A DNA stretch of 8,133 nt from a bacterium (Candidatus Gribaldobacteria) CG10_big_fil_rev_8_21_14_0_10_41_12 (GTDB lineage Bacteria; Patescibacteriota; Minisyncoccia; Minisyncoccales; CG1-02-41-26), in the NCBI GenBank assembly GCA_002773545.1, contig PFAV01000065.1, positions 1 through 8,133 of the forward strand, written 5' to 3'. The position numbers and the translations under genes are program-made. The notes beneath the pieces were generated by a model that did no database searches, was not told the DNA's origin, and saw only the letters and a list, made by a program, of their open reading frames with translations. Below, piece by piece: positions 6,649-8,133 of this stretch (positions are counted from its first letter, which is position 1; each line of letters starts with the position of its first letter).

Positions 6649-7952
6649 TATGGTAAAAATGATTTCATCACCTTTTTAAGTTTGTCTTTGATGCCTCCAC
6701 TGTGAGCCGTCTCGGTTGAAAAAATATCATCATCATTAACCTCAAAACCATTGGCTAATAACCCCAAGCAAGCGGCCCATTGCGGCTCATGACAATTAGC
6801 TGCCTCAGCTGATTGGCTCAAGCCCGGCACCATTGATAAGGGAGAGGGGGCTAGGCGGCAAGGCAGTTTAAATTTTTGGCGGCCATATTCGGCCAAACCG
6901 GGCAGTTTAGACCCTCCGCCAGTCAAAACAACACCCGCGGCCAGCGATTGATTAGTTAGATATTTTTTCATAGCTTTTTGCGCTTCAGAAAAAATTTCAT
7001 TAACCCGCGACTCTACAATATTGTCCAGAAACTTTTGCGAAAACGGTATGCCTGTTTCGGGTAATTCCGATTTTTGGCTGGCTATTGGCTCGGCCAAATC
7101 AATTTTTTGCTTGGCTTTTTTGTATGAAAGCGGCTTGGCTTTTTTGACCATAGCGCCCGGCGAAACAGCTAGATCAAGTTTCAATTTTTCAGCTGTTTGT
7201 ATTTCCGTTCTAAAACCAATGGCGATATCATTAGTAATGTTGGCTGAACCCACCGGAAACACGGCGAAATCCTGTAAATCGCCTTTTTCAAAAACAGCCA
7301 CACTGGTAGCGCCAGCTCCAATTTCTAAAAGCAGAACCCCCAATTCTTTTTGCTCATAATTTAAGGCGGCTTTTGAAGAAGCCATCGGCCCCGCCGCCAC
7401 ATCAATAGGCTTTATATTGGCTTGAATAAGGGCTTTTTCTAAATTTTCTAAAACAGGCGAAAACAAACAAGCCAATAACACCTTAACTTCCAACCGATTG
7501 CCCAAAAGTCCAATGGGATTTTTAACACCCCCTTCGCCGTCAATCAAAAACTCTTGCGTGAAAACATCAATTATCTCTTTGTTTTTCCCCGGCAAGCTTA
7601 CTGCTTGCGCCGCTTTCAAAACTCTTTGCACATCTTCTTGGGAAATATGCTGGTCAGCTCGGCTCACCGAGACCAACCCCTGCGAGGCCATAGAAAAAAT
7701 ATGGCTGCCGCCCACCGCGGTGATAACTTCATTTATCTTGCGATTGGTTGCTTGGCTTATTTGTCCAATAACTTCGGCTATGGCTATGGCCGCTTGCTCG
7801 GGCCGCACCACCTCCCCGCCCCTTACGCCCAAACAAGGAGCTTGCGAAACAGCCAAAATTTTTATTTCACCGGTTTTTAAATCCTTTTCAGCGCAAATGG
7901 CCTTAACAGAGTTAGTGCCAATATCTAAAGCGGTAATAGTGAGATATTTCAT
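6648..7952 (-). CDS. ftsA: Cell division protein FtsA, actin-like membrane anchor of the Z-ring
   Basis: A 434-residue actin-fold ATPase that tethers FtsZ to the membrane and recruits the divisome. The phosphate-1 motif ALDIGTNSVK is at 8-17, the FtsA-specific 1C (SHS2) subdomain at about 83-165, TNDIAIGFRT at 240-249, and the adenosine motif VVLTGGGSKLPGL at 341-353. The C-terminus IKDKLKKVMKSFLP looks like the amphipathic membrane-targeting helix, so the anchor is present. The phosphate-2 motif is altered: EIGAGATS at 210-217 instead of a DIGGGTTD-like sequence. An insertion rich in Lys, Ala and Pro at about 265-300 may be a loop. The ATG has no Shine-Dalgarno; the palindromic repeat copy 2 begins 3 bases upstream and would form most of the mRNA leader. 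It overlaps ftsZ by one base, the usual ftsA-ftsZ order. Confidence 0.93.
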   Translation of the reverse strand: MKYLTITALDIGTNSVKAICAEKDLKTGEIKILAVSQAPCLGVRGGEVVRPEQAAIAIAEVIGQISQATNRKINEVITAVGGSHIFSMASQGLVSVSRADQHISQEDVQRVLKAAQAVSLPGKNKEIIDVFTQEFLIDGEGGVKNPIGLLGNRLEVKVLLACLFSPVLENLEKALIQANIKPIDVAAGPMASSKAALNYEQKELGVLLLEIGAGATSVAVFEKGDLQDFAVFPVGSANITNDIAIGFRTEIQTAEKLKLDLAVSPGAMVKKAKPLSYKKAKQKIDLAEPIASQKSELPETGIPFSQKFLDNIVESRVNEIFSEAQKAMKKYLTNQSLAAGVVLTGGGSKLPGLAEYGRQKFKLPCRLAPSPLSMVPGLSQSAEAANCHEPQWAACLGLLANGFEVNDDDIFSTETAHSGGIKDKLKKVMKSFLP

Positions 7953-7955
7953 AAA

Positions 7956-8077
7956 AATGTCTAAATCCTAATGACTAATGCCAAATAAAATGTCAAAATC
8001 CAAATATCAAATGCTAAAAATTAGTCATTGGACATTTTGGCTTGGACATTTTATTAGTCATTAGACATTTGTCATTT
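7956..8077 (-). repeat. AT-rich palindromic intergenic repeat, copy 2 (opposite orientation)
   Basis: A 122-base relative of the element at 5556-5684, in inverse orientation. It can fold on itself: CTAATGACTAAT (7968-7979) pairs exactly with ATTAGTCATTAG (8053-8064), and AAAATGTC (7987-7994) pairs with GACATTTT (8045-8052). This gives a 20-base-pair stem with a single 7-base bulge (7980-7986). It is 7 bases shorter than copy 1, equal to one internal unit. It lies immediately upstream of the ftsA start codon and fills most of the space to the right edge. It has no reading frame. Confidence 0.8.
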
Positions 8078-8090
8078 GTTATTGAAAACT

Positions 8091-8133
8091 ATGTTTCTAA
8101 AATATCGATCCTCTTTCGCTCTCATTTTTTCTG
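8091..8133 (+). CDS. Possible 5' end of a divergent gene cut by the window edge
   Basis: An ATG opens a frame that runs to the edge and reads MFLKYRSSFALIFS. A positively charged start followed by hydrophobic residues would suit a membrane or secreted protein. Only 14 codons are visible and no ribosome binding site or promoter is clear, so this may be chance. Two minus-strand frames are also open here, one stopping at 8097-8099 and one at 8073-8075, and could instead be the tail of a gene upstream of ftsA. No function can be assigned. Confidence 0.25.
   Translation, partial: MFLKYRSSFALIFS

Noticed and set aside
141..7952. Alternative genetic code (TGA as glycine or tryptophan)
   Set aside because: All six genes are full and intact with the standard code and end in TAA or TAG; no in-frame TGA needs reading through.
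7968..7996. ftsA promoter inside repeat copy 2 (minus-strand TTGACA at 7991-7996)
   Set aside because: The -35 match is perfect, but the hexamer 17 bases on is CATTAG, a poor -10, and copy 1 has TTGATA at the same place. It may be chance in a repeat.
8073..8133. Minus-strand tail of a gene upstream of ftsA (such as ftsQ)
   Set aside because: Two different frames are open to the edge, ending at 8097 and 8073, with only 11 and about 19 codons; neither resembles a protein end I recognise.

Overview
The window is about 8.1 kb of AT-rich bacterial DNA with six complete genes, all on the minus strand, plus structured intergenic DNA. It reads best as a Candidate Phyla Radiation (Patescibacteria, probably Parcubacteria-like) genome. 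This is an inference from gene content and style: a stripped-down ComEC, a short divergent FtsZ beside a divergent FtsA, an oxygen-independent ribonucleotide reductase of the Thermotoga/clostridial type, very short intergenic gaps, and start sites without clear Shine-Dalgarno sequences. No marker gene here fixes the taxonomy. The standard genetic code fits; stops used are TAA (four genes) and TAG (two).

Layout, in order of transcription (right to left). ftsA (7952-6648) and ftsZ (6648-5692) overlap by one base and form a cell-division pair. Next comes a 232-base intergenic region holding an AT-rich palindromic repeat (copy 1), a perfect DnaA-box 9-mer and a convincing sigma70-type promoter. 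That promoter faces nrdD (5459-2409), nrdG (2388-1675), comEC (1665-523) and dgkA (512-141), separated by only 20, 9 and 10 bases, so they look like one operon. Past dgkA, bases 1-140 hold no gene but contain nested inverted repeats.

Function. NrdD and its radical-SAM activase NrdG make deoxynucleotides without oxygen. ComEC is the inner-membrane channel for single-stranded DNA uptake, and DgkA is a small lipid kinase of the diacylglycerol/undecaprenol kinase family. Linking dNTP synthesis to DNA import suits an organism that scavenges nucleic acids, but this link is inference. nrdD is interrupted in frame by an intein of about 317 residues with two LAGLIDADG-like motifs and a non-canonical Gly-Asn C-terminus.

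The most unusual structure is a pair of related ~125-base palindromic repeats in opposite orientation that tightly flank ftsA-ftsZ. One begins 3 bases upstream of the ftsA start; the other ends 7 bases from the ftsZ stop. The 67-base half next to the genes has only three mismatches between copies, and the copies differ in length by 7 bases, matching an internal 7-base unit. FtsZ itself stops at the end of the GTPase core, without the linker and C-terminal peptide that normally bind FtsA. At the right edge a possible divergent gene may begin at 8091, but too little of it is present to identify.
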